Numbered from the stretch's first letter, positions 24,561 through 32,595 are shown. The stretch: 64,000 nucleotides of DNA from RGIG9079 sp964567845 (GCA_964567845.1 CAZMOG010000001.1:1-64000); one strand, 5' to 3'. The notes: a model not told the origin generated them from the sequence alone. Translations and numbers: made by a program.

Positions 24561-26012
24561 ATGGCAGTCAGTAGAACAAAAAAGGGCATTCCTGCGGTAG
24601 TGGTACACCCAACCTACGGAGCTTATTCCGGGGATAGTAAAAATACGACAGAAATCCACTTCTGCAAGGAGGAAAAAAAGATCTTCGTTGGAGATATTTT
24701 GTACTCATCAGAAAAGTCATGTCTGTGCGGTTCTCATACTGCATCTACCGGAGGTTGGTACAAACTCGGCCAACTTGAATGCGATAGCACCGCTTATGTC
24801 AATGTAAATGTAATATGCTCCATTATGGAGACATATAATTCGGCATACTCAGGTCTATTCGTATTACAAGCCAGATACGAAGGATCAGGGAGTTGGAGCA
24901 TTAAGAAATTGCAATGGCTTGCCCGGATTGGATTTAGTGCAACTGCAATTAAATGTGTTGTTGATGGCAACAAAGCATATCTTTATGCCTATAAAACTAC
25001 AACACAATATAGTAGGTTGTTTGTCAAAGTACTTTGCGAGTCCGGTGTTTACAACAGAATTCCCTATCTCTTCCTTGCTGATAATTCAACTCCTGAAACC
25101 TCAACTCCCGGAGGAACCACAATTACGGAGTGCTGTGCTCCCACAGCAACCACCGCTACAAACCTGGCAAGTGCCCCTGTGATTGCAGCCGGTACCACAA
25201 GCACAAACGCAATAACCGTTACTGCTGGTGGTAAAAAATCGGCCGAGTTCACCGTCCCATACGCCACTAAAGCAGAAAGCGCAACATCAGCAACTTCCGC
25301 TACGTCTGCAACTACCGCTACAAACCTGGCAAGTGCCCCTGTGATTGCAGCCGGTACCTCAAGCACAAACGCAATAACCGTTACTGCTGGTGGTAAAAAA
25401 TCGGCCGAGTTCACCGTCCCATACGCCACTAAAGCAGGAAGCGCAACATCAGCAACATCAGCAACTTCCGCTACGTCTGCAACTACCGCTACAAAGGTTA
25501 GTAATGCCTTGACATTCGATGTAGGAAGCGATATTTCTTATAACGGAAGCTCACCTCTCTCTGTCATTGTACCTTCTGACATGATCGCAACAGCTTCATC
25601 AAGTGGATTTACTCTCAAGAGAGCATCTAAAACATTTTGCGCCATTCTTAATACGGTTGAAAGTGTAACTCCTTTTTGGAAAATTAAACTAACCTCTTAC
25701 TCCGATTTTAGTAGTCTTGCTCCGCAAAATGGGGACACCCTGTTTTTGTGGGTTAAAACAACAATCTCAGCATCTTCTACCGCATATCCATTCTGTATAC
25801 CTTACAGCTCTGCTGGCGAAAGTGATAATTCTAAATGCATTCCTTTATATCATGGTCAAAGCGCAGGGACTCCGAAGGAATGGTTGGGTTCTACTGCTCT
25901 TTCTGCCGGATTTTACATGTTTGTCTTCAGGTCTGATGTTCGCGGTACCAGTACAGAGATCACCTCTGATGGCGGCTGGGTATTCTTATATCGAAATGTA
26001 TCAACAACATAA
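24561..26012 (+). CDS. Tail fibre / receptor-binding protein with tandem repeats, 483 aa
   Basis: A 483-residue protein 2 bp behind the previous fibre gene. Residues 1-190 form a Cys- and Tyr-rich domain. Residues 198-311 consist of two near-identical 54-residue units joined by Ser-Ala-Thr tripeptide runs. Residues 312-483 form a C-terminal beta-rich domain that is probably the receptor-binding tip, ending SDGGWVFLYRNVSTT. Repeated Thr/Ala shaft plus globular ends is the layout of a phage adhesin. The repeats could change length by recombination without breaking the frame. Confidence 0.65.
   Translation: MAVSRTKKGIPAVVVHPTYGAYSGDSKNTTEIHFCKEEKKIFVGDILYSSEKSCLCGSHTASTGGWYKLGQLECDSTAYVNVNVICSIMETYNSAYSGLFVLQARYEGSGSWSIKKLQWLARIGFSATAIKCVVDGNKAYLYAYKTTTQYSRLFVKVLCESGVYNRIPYLFLADNSTPETSTPGGTTITECCAPTATTATNLASAPVIAAGTTSTNAITVTAGGKKSAEFTVPYATKAESATSATSATSATTATNLASAPVIAAGTSSTNAITVTAGGKKSAEFTVPYATKAGSATSATSATSATSATTATKVSNALTFDVGSDISYNGSSPLSVIVPSDMIATASSSGFTLKRASKTFCAILNTVESVTPFWKIKLTSYSDFSSLAPQNGDTLFLWVKTTISASSTAYPFCIPYSSAGESDNSKCIPLYHGQSAGTPKEWLGSTALSAGFYMFVFRSDVRGTSTEITSDGGWVFLYRNVSTT
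25152..25494 (+). repeat. Tandem 162 bp repeat and SAT-codon microsatellite in the fibre gene
   Basis: Two copies of a 162 bp unit, at 25152-25313 and 25314-25484 (with a 9 bp extension), differ at only a few bases. Each ends in runs of the 9 bp Ser-Ala-Thr codon unit. Copy two carries one more such unit than copy one (period 171 against 162). All differences keep the reading frame. Confidence 0.9.
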
Positions 26013-26023
26013 ATTTTACTACT

Positions 26024-26449
26024 ATGAGAAAAATATTTTACAACTCCATTGTGGCAAAGATCCTGCTTTGCATCAGCGCATGTACAACCATCACTGTAGG
26101 TTGTTTTATCTGCACGAAAAAAAGTTCACTACCACAGCGAACCATTAATCATGAATCAACTCACGTATGCCAATTCAACGAACTCTTTGTTCTCATATCG
26201 GCAATTGTCATGCTTTTGGTTTGGATATGTAATGCTCCTTTGGTGTTATTAATACTCCCCTTTGTGTCATGGTGGTGTTTTTACGGCTTGGAATGGCTAA
26301 TCAGGATGTTTGTTAATCTGTTCAAGGGGAAGTTTGACTGTTTCACTGTATATAAAGCCTTGACATTCGAGCGCGAAGCATACGGACATGAACATGACGA
26401 TCACTATGTCGAGAACCGTAAATATTTTGCTTGGCTTCGATATTTATAA
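26024..26449 (+). CDS. Membrane protein with HExxH motif in the lysis region, 141 aa
   Basis: A 141-residue protein with two hydrophobic stretches (about residues 10-28 and 53-90) and a short metalloprotease-like signature: HESTH at about 43-47 and FEREAYGHE near 115-123, where the Glu could be the third zinc ligand. I recall similar proteins next to lysis genes of Bacteroidales prophages, with a conserved NHE.xH and a C-terminal Tyr/Trp-rich end (ENRKYFAWLRYL). Its place just before the holin suggests an envelope-directed role, perhaps in lysis or in the cleavage of a membrane protein. Protease activity is an inference from the motif. Confidence 0.5.
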   Translation: MRKIFYNSIVAKILLCISACTTITVGCFICTKKSSLPQRTINHESTHVCQFNELFVLISAIVMLLVWICNAPLVLLILPFVSWWCFYGLEWLIRMFVNLFKGKFDCFTVYKALTFEREAYGHEHDDHYVENRKYFAWLRYL

Positions 26450-26500
26450 CCTGACGTGTCCTTTCCATATCTGTACCGAAATCTGAATTTTGTATATTAT

Positions 26501-26962
26501 ATGGATAACATTACAACATACATCACACGCTACACTCTATTCGCAATAGGGCTGATATCAACTTATATCAATGAGTTTATCGGAGTGTCTATTCTGTTCA
26601 TAATTGTGTTTGTTATTGATTTTGTGACCGGGACGTTAGCTTCATTCCGTTCCGGGCATAAAATCGAAAGCAACAGGCTTCGATGGAGTTTTGCCAAGAC
26701 GGTATGCTACCTTGGTACATTTGCCTTTACCCTGCTTTGCGGTGTATTTCTTGACAGAACCGATACATTCGTTGAAGTTGTCAAAATAGAGGAATACATA
26801 GCGATATGGATAGAAGCAACCTCGATTACCGAGAACCTTATAATTCTGTTTCCCGGATTCGAGTTCTTTAAAGTAATGAACTTTATGCTCTCGACCGTAT
26901 GGGTCAAGAAAATATCAGGAATGATGGACTATTTAAAAGAGAAAAACGACAAAAAAACATGA
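26501..26962 (+). CDS. Holin of the phage_holin_4 type
   Basis: A 153-residue inner-membrane protein. The start is the ATG at 26501 because the codons ahead of it are part of a short spacer. Hydrophobic segments lie at about 8-24, 26-46, 64-90 and 100-125. The motif VIDFVTGTLASFRSGHKIESNRLRWSF-like stretch (D-x-x-T-G followed by basic residues) is typical of the family that includes toxin-secretion/holin proteins. It forms the membrane lesion that lets the endolysin out and sets lysis timing. Its stop overlaps the endolysin start (ATGA). Confidence 0.85.
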   Translation: MDNITTYITRYTLFAIGLISTYINEFIGVSILFIIVFVIDFVTGTLASFRSGHKIESNRLRWSFAKTVCYLGTFAFTLLCGVFLDRTDTFVEVVKIEEYIAIWIEATSITENLIILFPGFEFFKVMNFMLSTVWVKKISGMMDYLKEKNDKKT

Positions 26963-27369
26963 AAATCATTGAAGGGAAATTGACCTGCCCGTTTGGAACG
27001 AGGATTCATCCTGTAACAAAGAAGCGAAACTTTCATAATGGTATCGATATTGCATGCCCTATCGGGACTCCTATATGTGCTCCCGGCAATGGAAGGGTTG
27101 AAAAAATCCTATCAAACGACATTGGAGGAGTTCAGATGATCATCAGCGTTAGAAACGAACGCTATGGATTTGCTCATCTCTCCGAATGCCTATTACCCGA
27201 GGGGACTTCTTTTCTGTTAGGAGAAAAAATTGCCTTGTCAGGCAATAGTGGACGAACAACTGGTCCACACCTTCATTTCACACATAAAAGTGGAGGAGAG
27301 TGGATAAATGGGAAATATATTGGAGGTGAATTTATAGATCCAAAACATATATGGGAAAAATCATTATAA
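26959..27369 (+). CDS. Endolysin, M23 family metallopeptidase
   Basis: A 136-residue compact M23 (LytM/lysostaphin-type) zinc endopeptidase with hardly any extra domain. It shows the family pattern: FGTRIHPVTKKRNFHNGIDI (first His and Asp ligands in HxxxD), the core APGNGRVEKI, then the catalytic His in GYGFAHL-like RYGFAHLSE and the last ligand in GPHLHF. It cuts peptide cross-bridges of peptidoglycan. There is no signal peptide, so it depends on the upstream holin, with which it overlaps by 4 bp; this fixes the start at 26959. It overlaps the spanin-like gene by 19 bp. Confidence 0.9.
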   Translation: MKIIEGKLTCPFGTRIHPVTKKRNFHNGIDIACPIGTPICAPGNGRVEKILSNDIGGVQMIISVRNERYGFAHLSECLLPEGTSFLLGEKIALSGNSGRTTGPHLHFTHKSGGEWINGKYIGGEFIDPKHIWEKSL

Positions 27370-27896
27370 GAATCATTGCAATAGTTGTACTAAGCTTCAT
27401 GATATACGCTTGTGCAACACATAAGAATGTTTCCTATTCGGCCCAGAATAGTCAAAATGGGATATATCAACTACGTGAGGAATTAAGTCGCAAGATTGAA
27501 GAGTATAACAAACGAATCGATTCAATAAATGCAAAACTCGCATTATCGATGCTATCTTCTAAAATTGAAAATAAGAAGATTATCACTTTCGAACCGACAC
27601 TCCCAATTGTTCCGGAAACAGGATTGCCACCTGTAAAAAGCATAGAAGAGAGTTACTCAAGCGAAATTAACGAATTAAAAGCCATGCTTCACTCCATTGA
27701 GACTCGAATAGCCGAGGATTTGAAAAACATTCGTGATTCAATGTCAATGATAAAGGTTGATTCTGTCTATATAAGCAGCAACACCTCACAGACTGTCGAA
27801 ACAAAAAAGAGACCTAAATCCATACTTATTTTGTGTGTAGTAACCGTACTGTTTTTTAGTTTTATGGTTGTTTATCGTTACCTCCGTAAAAGGTAG
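27351..27896 (+). CDS. Candidate unimolecular spanin (u-spanin), 181 aa
   Basis: A 181-residue protein with a lipoprotein signal (IYAC, Cys21) at the N-terminus and a single transmembrane segment at about 157-175 near the C-terminus, followed by RYLRKR. The stretch between is a periplasmic helix/coiled-coil region. An outer-membrane lipid at one end and an inner-membrane anchor at the other is exactly the layout of u-spanins such as T1 gp11, which fuse the two membranes at the last step of lysis. It follows the endolysin with a 19 bp overlap and closes the cassette. The family cannot be recognised from sequence because spanins diverge quickly; topology and position are the evidence. Confidence 0.7.
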   Translation: MGKIIIRIIAIVVLSFMIYACATHKNVSYSAQNSQNGIYQLREELSRKIEEYNKRIDSINAKLALSMLSSKIENKKIITFEPTLPIVPETGLPPVKSIEESYSSEINELKAMLHSIETRIAEDLKNIRDSMSMIKVDSVYISSNTSQTVETKKRPKSILILCVVTVLFFSFMVVYRYLRKR

Positions 27897-27901
27897 CGGA
27901 G

Positions 27902-27933
27902 ACTCCTCGAGCAGCGATGCCGAGGAGTTTTTT
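27902..27933. terminator. Bidirectional terminator at the end of the late genes
   Basis: An 8 bp stem ACTCCTCG/CGAGGAGT with an 11-base loop followed by TTTTTT on the plus strand. It separates the rightward lysis cassette from the leftward DUF5053-like and integrase genes. Confidence 0.85.
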
Positions 27934-28186
27934 ATATCTCACCATTCTCAATATTGTCTGCAGCTCGGGATAATGCACCTGCCATGTCTCGTAATGCAGA
28001 GACAAGTTTTCGATACTCCTCCGGCTTAAATGTTGCCCTTACCCCATTAACTACATTCCCATGTAACCGTTGTATTATCCATGCTCTTGATCTATCGAAA
28101 TAGATGTTTGCGATTCCTGCATAATTCACCAGGTCATTCAATTCCTCCTGCATCAAAATCAATGCCTCCTCTTTCGTCATTGCCAT
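27932..28186 (-). CDS. DUF5053-like prophage protein, 84 aa
   Basis: An 84-residue helical protein. The phrases MTKEEALILMQEELNDL, YFDRSRAWIIQRLHGN and FKPEEYRKLVSALRDM match my memory of DUF5053, a small family that commonly lies beside integrases in Bacteroidales prophages. The middle reads like a small helix-turn-helix, so it could be an excisionase-like or regulatory DNA-binding protein; no function is established. It has its own -7 box upstream and ends in the terminator shared with the lysis cassette. Confidence 0.7.
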   Translation of the reverse strand: MAMTKEEALILMQEELNDLVNYAGIANIYFDRSRAWIIQRLHGNVVNGVRATFKPEEYRKLVSALRDMAGALSRAADNIENGEI

Positions 28187-28210
28187 ATTTCTACGTTATT
28201 AATTATACCG

Positions 28211-28218
28211 CAAATATA
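28211..28218 (-). promoter_or_regulatory. Promoter of the DUF5053-like gene
   Basis: TATATTTG on the minus strand at 28211-28218, a perfect -7 box 24 bp ahead of the start codon at 28186. It lies between the integrase stop and this gene. Confidence 0.5.
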
Positions 28219-28236
28219 ATAAACTTTTGTATATAT

Positions 28237-29472
28237 TTACAGTTCGTCAAGATTTGGCATTTTCTCTTTAATTGCTTTATTGGTCATGCCAAGTTTATTT
28301 CTGGTATATATCTCTGTGATCGATACGCTGGAGTGTCCATTCTGGTCTCGCAAATCATAAATCGATACATCGGCATCGAGGGCCAAAGAGTTCCCGGTAT
28401 GTTTCCATGAGTAAAGTTTATACAATGGCGGCATATTCAACTTCTCACGTATTTTAACCCAACGGTTATTCATGTTGTTCTTCCCAACAGGTATAGGTCC
28501 CGGTACTCCTTGTTTCCCAAAAAGATACCAGTCGGGATTATATTTCTCTATTTCGTAATCATATCTGAGTTTTCTTGCAAAATGGTCAGGCAACGTTGCA
28601 TGTCTTTGCTTTCTATTTTTCGCTCTATCCTTATCTATCTTGACCAAGTTCCTGTACAAATCGATGTCGCCTACTCTCAACAAACGTAGTTCGTTACCCG
28701 GGCGAATCATACAGTAACACATAAACTCGATAAACATCCATAGTTGTAAATCCGATTGCTCAATATATTCTCGGAAAACAACAACATCTCTGTTACTTAT
28801 CGGGCGAGGTGCATAATCCTTCTCGATACCTATAGGCATATCATCGAGTTCTCTAACCGGATTCACTGTTATTATTTTTTCTTTATACACCAAATCAAAG
28901 CAGCTTGCCAGAACCTGCCTATAGTCCAGGATTGTATTGTTGGCCAACTTCTCTGAATTCGCAAGCCAGGTGAAAAATTCCAATAGTAATGAAGAATCTA
29001 TATCGGTTACATGACCTGATCGCGCAGTGTAGTTTAACCACAACGAGAACTTTCTGAGTTTGGATTCGTAGGTTTGAATCGTCTTGGATTTTTTTCCCTT
29101 CTTAATTGCTTTGTCAACGAACTTTTCTGCCCAATATACAAAGTGTAATGGATCCTTGGCCTTGGATATACTTCGGAATTTTTTCTCCGTACAATAAGGC
29201 AAGTATATTCCTGATTCCGATACTTGAATTTTACTTGCGCGGGAATAAGTGCGAATGGTCATATCCGGACGCCAACCGCTCTCCAAAGCTACAAGAGTCT
29301 CCATTAATATCTCCTTAGCCTCTTTTTCCCTTAATCGTTTGTTGGAATTCGCTGGTACATAGCGTTTAAACCTGCGTAGATGTCCGGTTATTTTACAACG
29401 AATAGAGTAATAGACGAACCATCGGCCATTTACCGGCCGACACAGTTTAGGTAATGTATAATTTTCTCCCAT
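28237..29472 (-). CDS. Tyrosine-type integrase with divergent catalytic box
   Basis: A 411-residue site-specific recombinase. Residues 1-110 hold an arm-binding region, about 115-220 the SAM-like core-binding domain, and the rest the catalytic domain. Catalytic residues visible are Arg257 in MIRPGNELRLL, a Lys in the beta-hairpin with KNRKQRHATLP, a second-box His in NGHSS, and the nucleophile Tyr389 in EIYTR. The usual HxxR box reads YSWKHTG (Tyr354, Lys357), a change I recall in a Bacteroidetes phage subgroup. It inserts and excises the prophage. It reads away from the adjacent tRNA-Pro, whose 3' end faces it, consistent with integration into that tRNA. Confidence 0.9.
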   Translation of the reverse strand: MGENYTLPKLCRPVNGRWFVYYSIRCKITGHLRRFKRYVPANSNKRLREKEAKEILMETLVALESGWRPDMTIRTYSRASKIQVSESGIYLPYCTEKKFRSISKAKDPLHFVYWAEKFVDKAIKKGKKSKTIQTYESKLRKFSLWLNYTARSGHVTDIDSSLLLEFFTWLANSEKLANNTILDYRQVLASCFDLVYKEKIITVNPVRELDDMPIGIEKDYAPRPISNRDVVVFREYIEQSDLQLWMFIEFMCYCMIRPGNELRLLRVGDIDLYRNLVKIDKDRAKNRKQRHATLPDHFARKLRYDYEIEKYNPDWYLFGKQGVPGPIPVGKNNMNNRWVKIREKLNMPPLYKLYSWKHTGNSLALDADVSIYDLRDQNGHSSVSITEIYTRNKLGMTNKAIKEKMPNLDEL

Positions 29473-29532
29473 GGTAATGATTTAGTCTCCTTAAAACTCT
29501 TTTCAACCGATAGGAGAGTGCCACCAAAACCA

Positions 29533-29567
29533 CCATAAAAACAAAGTGTTCTCAGTGAGAACACTTT
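29533..29567 (-). terminator. Terminator downstream of tRNA-Pro
   Basis: A perfect 11 bp stem AAAGTGTTCTC/GAGAACACTTT with a 3-base loop, followed on the minus strand by GTTTTT. It lies 43 bp behind the tRNA 3' end and would end its transcript. If the phage integrates in the tRNA, this terminator may be phage-borne. Confidence 0.8.
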
Positions 29568-29609
29568 TTGTGCTTGTGAGCACAATGTAAATTATTGTGT
29601 ATCAATTTT

Positions 29610-29685
29610 TGGTCGAGATGACTGGATTCGAACCAGCGGCCTCCACGTCCCGAACGTGGCGCGCTACCAACTGCGCTACATCTCG
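29610..29685 (-). tRNA. tRNA-Pro(CGG)
   Basis: The cloverleaf is complete. The acceptor CGAGATG pairs with CATCTCG, the D arm is GCGCAGTTGGTAGCGC, and the anticodon stem CCACG/CGTGG holds loop TTCGGGA with anticodon CGG. The T arm contains TTCGAAT and the discriminator is A. CCA follows in the DNA at 29610-29612. Its 3' end points at the prophage integrase gene, making it the probable attachment site. Confidence 0.95.
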
Positions 29686-29696
29686 AAAAGCGAATG

Positions 29697-29704
29697 CAAA
29701 GATA
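29697..29704 (-). promoter_or_regulatory. tRNA-Pro promoter
   Basis: TATCTTTG on the minus strand at 29697-29704, 11 bp ahead of the tRNA 5' end. It is a perfect -7 box and lies back to back with the rbfA promoter. Confidence 0.65.
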
Positions 29705-29727
29705 GTAAAGTTTTAAATAATAAGTCG

Positions 29728-29735
29728 TATCTTTG
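29728..29735 (+). promoter_or_regulatory. rbfA promoter
   Basis: TATCTTTG at 29728-29735, a perfect -7 box 17 bp ahead of the rbfA start. No strong -33 element is seen. It marks the return to host genes. Confidence 0.6.
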
Positions 29736-29752
29736 CGGAAAATTTTAGAGTT

Positions 29753-30088
29753 ATGGATTCAGTCAGACAAAACAAGGTTTCACGACTTATACAAAAGGAG
29801 CTTAGCACTCTGTTTCAGCAGGAGTGCAAGGAGTATTGCGCAGGCTCGATGGTATCGATTACATCGGTAAGAGTATCTCCCGATTTGTCATACGCAAAGA
29901 TTTATGTCAGTATCTTCCCATCGAATACTGTTGAAAAGATTATGGATAATCTAAGCAATTACAACAAGAACATTCGATTCCTGCTTGGAAAAAAGGTTGG
30001 AAAACAGTTAAGAATTATTCCGGAGCTTCGATTCTTCGTTGATGATAGTTTAGATTACATTGAAAAGATTGACACATTGCTAAAGTGA
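29753..30088 (+). CDS. rbfA: Ribosome-binding factor A
   Basis: A 111-residue protein with the full RbfA KH-like fold: MDSVRQNKVSRLIQKELSTL, then GSMVSITSVRVSPDLSYAKIYVSIF, and a C-terminal helix-strand with LRIIPELRFFVDDSLDY. RbfA binds the 30S precursor and assists 16S rRNA 5' maturation, also in cold adaptation. It is the first host gene after the tRNA, with its own promoter, and lies 4 bp before the LolC/E-like gene, with which it is probably co-transcribed. Confidence 0.95.
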   Translation: MDSVRQNKVSRLIQKELSTLFQQECKEYCAGSMVSITSVRVSPDLSYAKIYVSIFPSNTVEKIMDNLSNYNKNIRFLLGKKVGKQLRIIPELRFFVDDSLDYIEKIDTLLK

Positions 30089-30092
30089 TTGC

Positions 30093-31304
30093 ATGCACCT
30101 CAATGCCTTTATAGCCAGACGTTTTCTATTCTCGAAAAAGAGACAAAATGCAGTAAACATCATTTCGCTTATTGCAATAATCGGTATGGCAATAGGAACT
30201 GCGGCATTGATTATAGTTATGTCGGTTTTCAACGGCATTGATTCAGTTATTAAATTGAGCGAGGTCAGCGTTACACCGGCATTAACAATCTACCCCAAAA
30301 GCGGTCGCTTTATTGAACGCGACTCTGTTTTACTTGAAAAGATAGGCAAGCTTGAACATGTCAGCCACCTCCATTCGATAATTCAAGAGCCTATTGTTAT
30401 CAAGTTTAAAGGAAGTATCAGACCTGTTGTTGTTAAAGGTGTTACCTCGGATTATGTTCTGAAAACAGAGTTACGCGACAAAATTATTGGAGGAGGCGCC
30501 TATGTAACCTCGCCCGAAGGGGAAAATGCAATTATTGCAGGTTATGGTGTGGCAGCAGATATGGATTTAGAGTTCAGAAAGAGTAATCCTATTCTTTTAT
30601 GCTATCCGGATAGGTTTGCCAATAGCGCATCTATGTCGGCTCTTTCAATGGTAGAGAGCAGCTTAGCCGGAGTCTTTTCCTACAACCAAGAGATAGACAA
30701 TAGGGTTATTTATGCCAATTCCGATATTGTGGCAAAACTGCTTAAATGCGAGGGGCAAGAGAGTAAGATTGAAGTTTTTGCCAACGAAGAGCACATCCCA
30801 CAATTAAAAGCAGAGATCACGAAAATTCTACCGGAGAATCGCTATTGCTTAGATAAGTACGAGGAGAATAAAAGTTTTTATGCTATGATGAAGAGCGAAA
30901 AGCTGGCAGTCTTTTTAATTATGCTTTTTATCATTCTGATTGCTTCATTCAATATCATTGCCTCGATTTCAATGCTGATGATGGACAAAAAGAGCGATTC
31001 ATTAATCTATGCTTCAATAGGGCTTGACTGCAGCAATATTAAGAAAATTTTTCACATTCAAGGAGTTGGAATCATTACTATCGGTATTGCAGCTGGATTC
31101 ATTATTGGATGTTCATTGGCATTGATTCAAGAGCATTTCGGAATAATTACGCTTGGCGACGGAAACTACATTACAAGCGCCTACCCTGTTGATTTGCAGA
31201 GTGGCGATCTTTTGATTATATTTGCAACTGTTTGCACCATAGGGTATATTGCTACAACTATCCCGGTGCATTTCTTAACAAATAAATGGTTTAAACAACA
31301 ATGA
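30093..31304 (+). CDS. LolC/LolE-like lipoprotein-releasing permease
   Basis: A 403-residue inner-membrane protein of the FtsX/MacB type. An N-terminal transmembrane segment (about 20-45) is followed by a large periplasmic domain (about 46-270) and three C-terminal transmembrane segments (about 275-295, 320-345, 368-392). The start FIARRFLFSKKRQNAVNIIS is typical for Lol permeases. With an ATPase encoded elsewhere it would extract lipoproteins from the inner membrane for transfer to the outer membrane. It overlaps the following cyclophilin gene by 4 bp. Confidence 0.85.
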   Translation: MHLNAFIARRFLFSKKRQNAVNIISLIAIIGMAIGTAALIIVMSVFNGIDSVIKLSEVSVTPALTIYPKSGRFIERDSVLLEKIGKLEHVSHLHSIIQEPIVIKFKGSIRPVVVKGVTSDYVLKTELRDKIIGGGAYVTSPEGENAIIAGYGVAADMDLEFRKSNPILLCYPDRFANSASMSALSMVESSLAGVFSYNQEIDNRVIYANSDIVAKLLKCEGQESKIEVFANEEHIPQLKAEITKILPENRYCLDKYEENKSFYAMMKSEKLAVFLIMLFIILIASFNIIASISMLMMDKKSDSLIYASIGLDCSNIKKIFHIQGVGIITIGIAAGFIIGCSLALIQEHFGIITLGDGNYITSAYPVDLQSGDLLIIFATVCTIGYIATTIPVHFLTNKWFKQQ

Positions 31305-32167
31305 AGCTAAGAAAGTTATTGACCTTTGTGCTCTTTGCGTTAATTGGAGCAACAGGTATACAAAGCGGCTATGCTCAGTCTGAAACAAAGATATTGATTG
31401 AGACAAATTTTGGCAATATTTATGCCAAACTATATAACGATACCCCTATCCACAAGTCAAATTTCATCAGACTTGCAAATGCAGGTCGTTACGATGGAAC
31501 TCTATTCTTCCGTACAGTGAAGAATTTTGTAATTCAGGGAGCATCGTCTGATAGTAAAAATCCTAAGCCGGGAATTGCACTTGGTTATGGTGATGGCGTT
31601 ACTATCGATGCCGAAATTAAACCCCATCACTACCATAAATATGGAGCATTATGCGCTCCACGCCAACCAGACAGAGCCAACTTTTTCAAGGAGTCTGACA
31701 TATCACAGTTCTACATTGTAGTGGGGCGTGTTTACGATGAGAAGGAGATTGAGAATATGGAGAAGTCGGTAAATGTTCCCTTAAAGAACAGAATTACCGC
31801 CAAACACATGGACAAGATAACAAAAGATAATCTGGCACGTTTGAAGAAGGAAAAAGCCGAAGCGGAAGCTGCCGGAAATATTGAACTTGCAAAGCAGAAG
31901 GTCGAGGAGTTCAGAGCCATTGCAAACCGCATAAAGAAAGACATTGCATTCGAGTACGAGAGCAGTTCTGAGCGCTTGGTTATCTCGCCAGAAAAACGAA
32001 AAGATTATACAACTGTGGGCGGACTTATGCACCTTGATGGCGAATATACAGTTTTTGGCGAGGTTACATCGGGAATGGATGTAGTAGAGAAGATTGCTGC
32101 CCTGCCAACAGATCCCGATGACCGTCCATTGACCGATGTTAAGATTATTGAGGTTAAGATTCTATGA
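31301..32167 (+). CDS. Periplasmic cyclophilin-type peptidyl-prolyl isomerase
   Basis: A 288-residue protein with a signal peptide (about 1-25, ending YAQS). The cyclophilin core is visible in KILIETNFGNIYAKLY, SNFIRLANAGRYDGTLFFRTV, FVIQGASSDSK and the C-terminal GGLMHLDGEYTVFGEV. The core is split by a 75-residue Lys/Glu-rich coiled coil (about 148-222), where ordinary cyclophilins have only a short loop. It should assist folding of exported or outer-membrane proteins. Coupled by 4 bp overlaps to both neighbours. Confidence 0.88.
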   Translation: MKLRKLLTFVLFALIGATGIQSGYAQSETKILIETNFGNIYAKLYNDTPIHKSNFIRLANAGRYDGTLFFRTVKNFVIQGASSDSKNPKPGIALGYGDGVTIDAEIKPHHYHKYGALCAPRQPDRANFFKESDISQFYIVVGRVYDEKEIENMEKSVNVPLKNRITAKHMDKITKDNLARLKKEKAEAEAAGNIELAKQKVEEFRAIANRIKKDIAFEYESSSERLVISPEKRKDYTTVGGLMHLDGEYTVFGEVTSGMDVVEKIAALPTDPDDRPLTDVKIIEVKIL

Positions 32168-32568
32168 TTAGATTAAAAAGGATAATTATCTTCATAACAA
32201 ATCTTCTATGGCTCGGTTTCACCTTTTATCTTTTGGTAAAACCCGATATAGACGAGCCCAAACGTTTCGATTTCCCTGGCAGGGACAAAGTTGCACACGC
32301 CATTATATTTGCTATTATGGCAACACTCATAAACCTGCTTATCAGGTATGTATCAAAGCTTGACCTAAGAGTAATATACACCATATCCATTTTGGCAGTA
32401 ACAGCTTTTGGGGCTATTATGGAGATTGTACAACTACAATTCTTTACTCGAGGTTGTGAGTTCTATGATGTAGTTGCAGACTTCGGAGGAGCTGCCTTGG
32501 GGTGTATGCTATTTCCGGTAACACTCTCAATTATCAAGAAAATAGGTTTTTTCGTAAAAAATATGTAG
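32164..32568 (+). CDS. VanZ-like membrane protein
   Basis: A 134-residue membrane protein with four hydrophobic segments and the VanZ pattern GRDKVAHAIIFAIMATL near residues 40-56, followed by GCEFYDVVADFGGAALG. VanZ-like proteins confer low-level teicoplanin resistance in some bacteria, but in Bacteroidetes the role is unknown. It overlaps the upstream gene by 4 bp, and its stop codon lies inside the pheS promoter. Confidence 0.8.
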   Translation: MIRLKRIIIFITNLLWLGFTFYLLVKPDIDEPKRFDFPGRDKVAHAIIFAIMATLINLLIRYVSKLDLRVIYTISILAVTAFGAIMEIVQLQFFTRGCEFYDVVADFGGAALGCMLFPVTLSIIKKIGFFVKNM

Positions 32569-32573
32569 TTTTG
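32566..32573 (+). promoter_or_regulatory. pheS promoter
   Basis: TAGTTTTG at 32566-32573 matches the -7 consensus. It begins with the stop codon of the VanZ-like gene and lies 22 bp ahead of the pheS start. Confidence 0.55.
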
Positions 32574-32595
32574 CATCGTTAAAATTAGGAATAAG

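Noticed and set aside
25064..25429. Minus-strand open frame with Ala/Val repeats in the fibre gene
   Set aside because: It mirrors the tandem repeats of the fibre gene and has no independent support.
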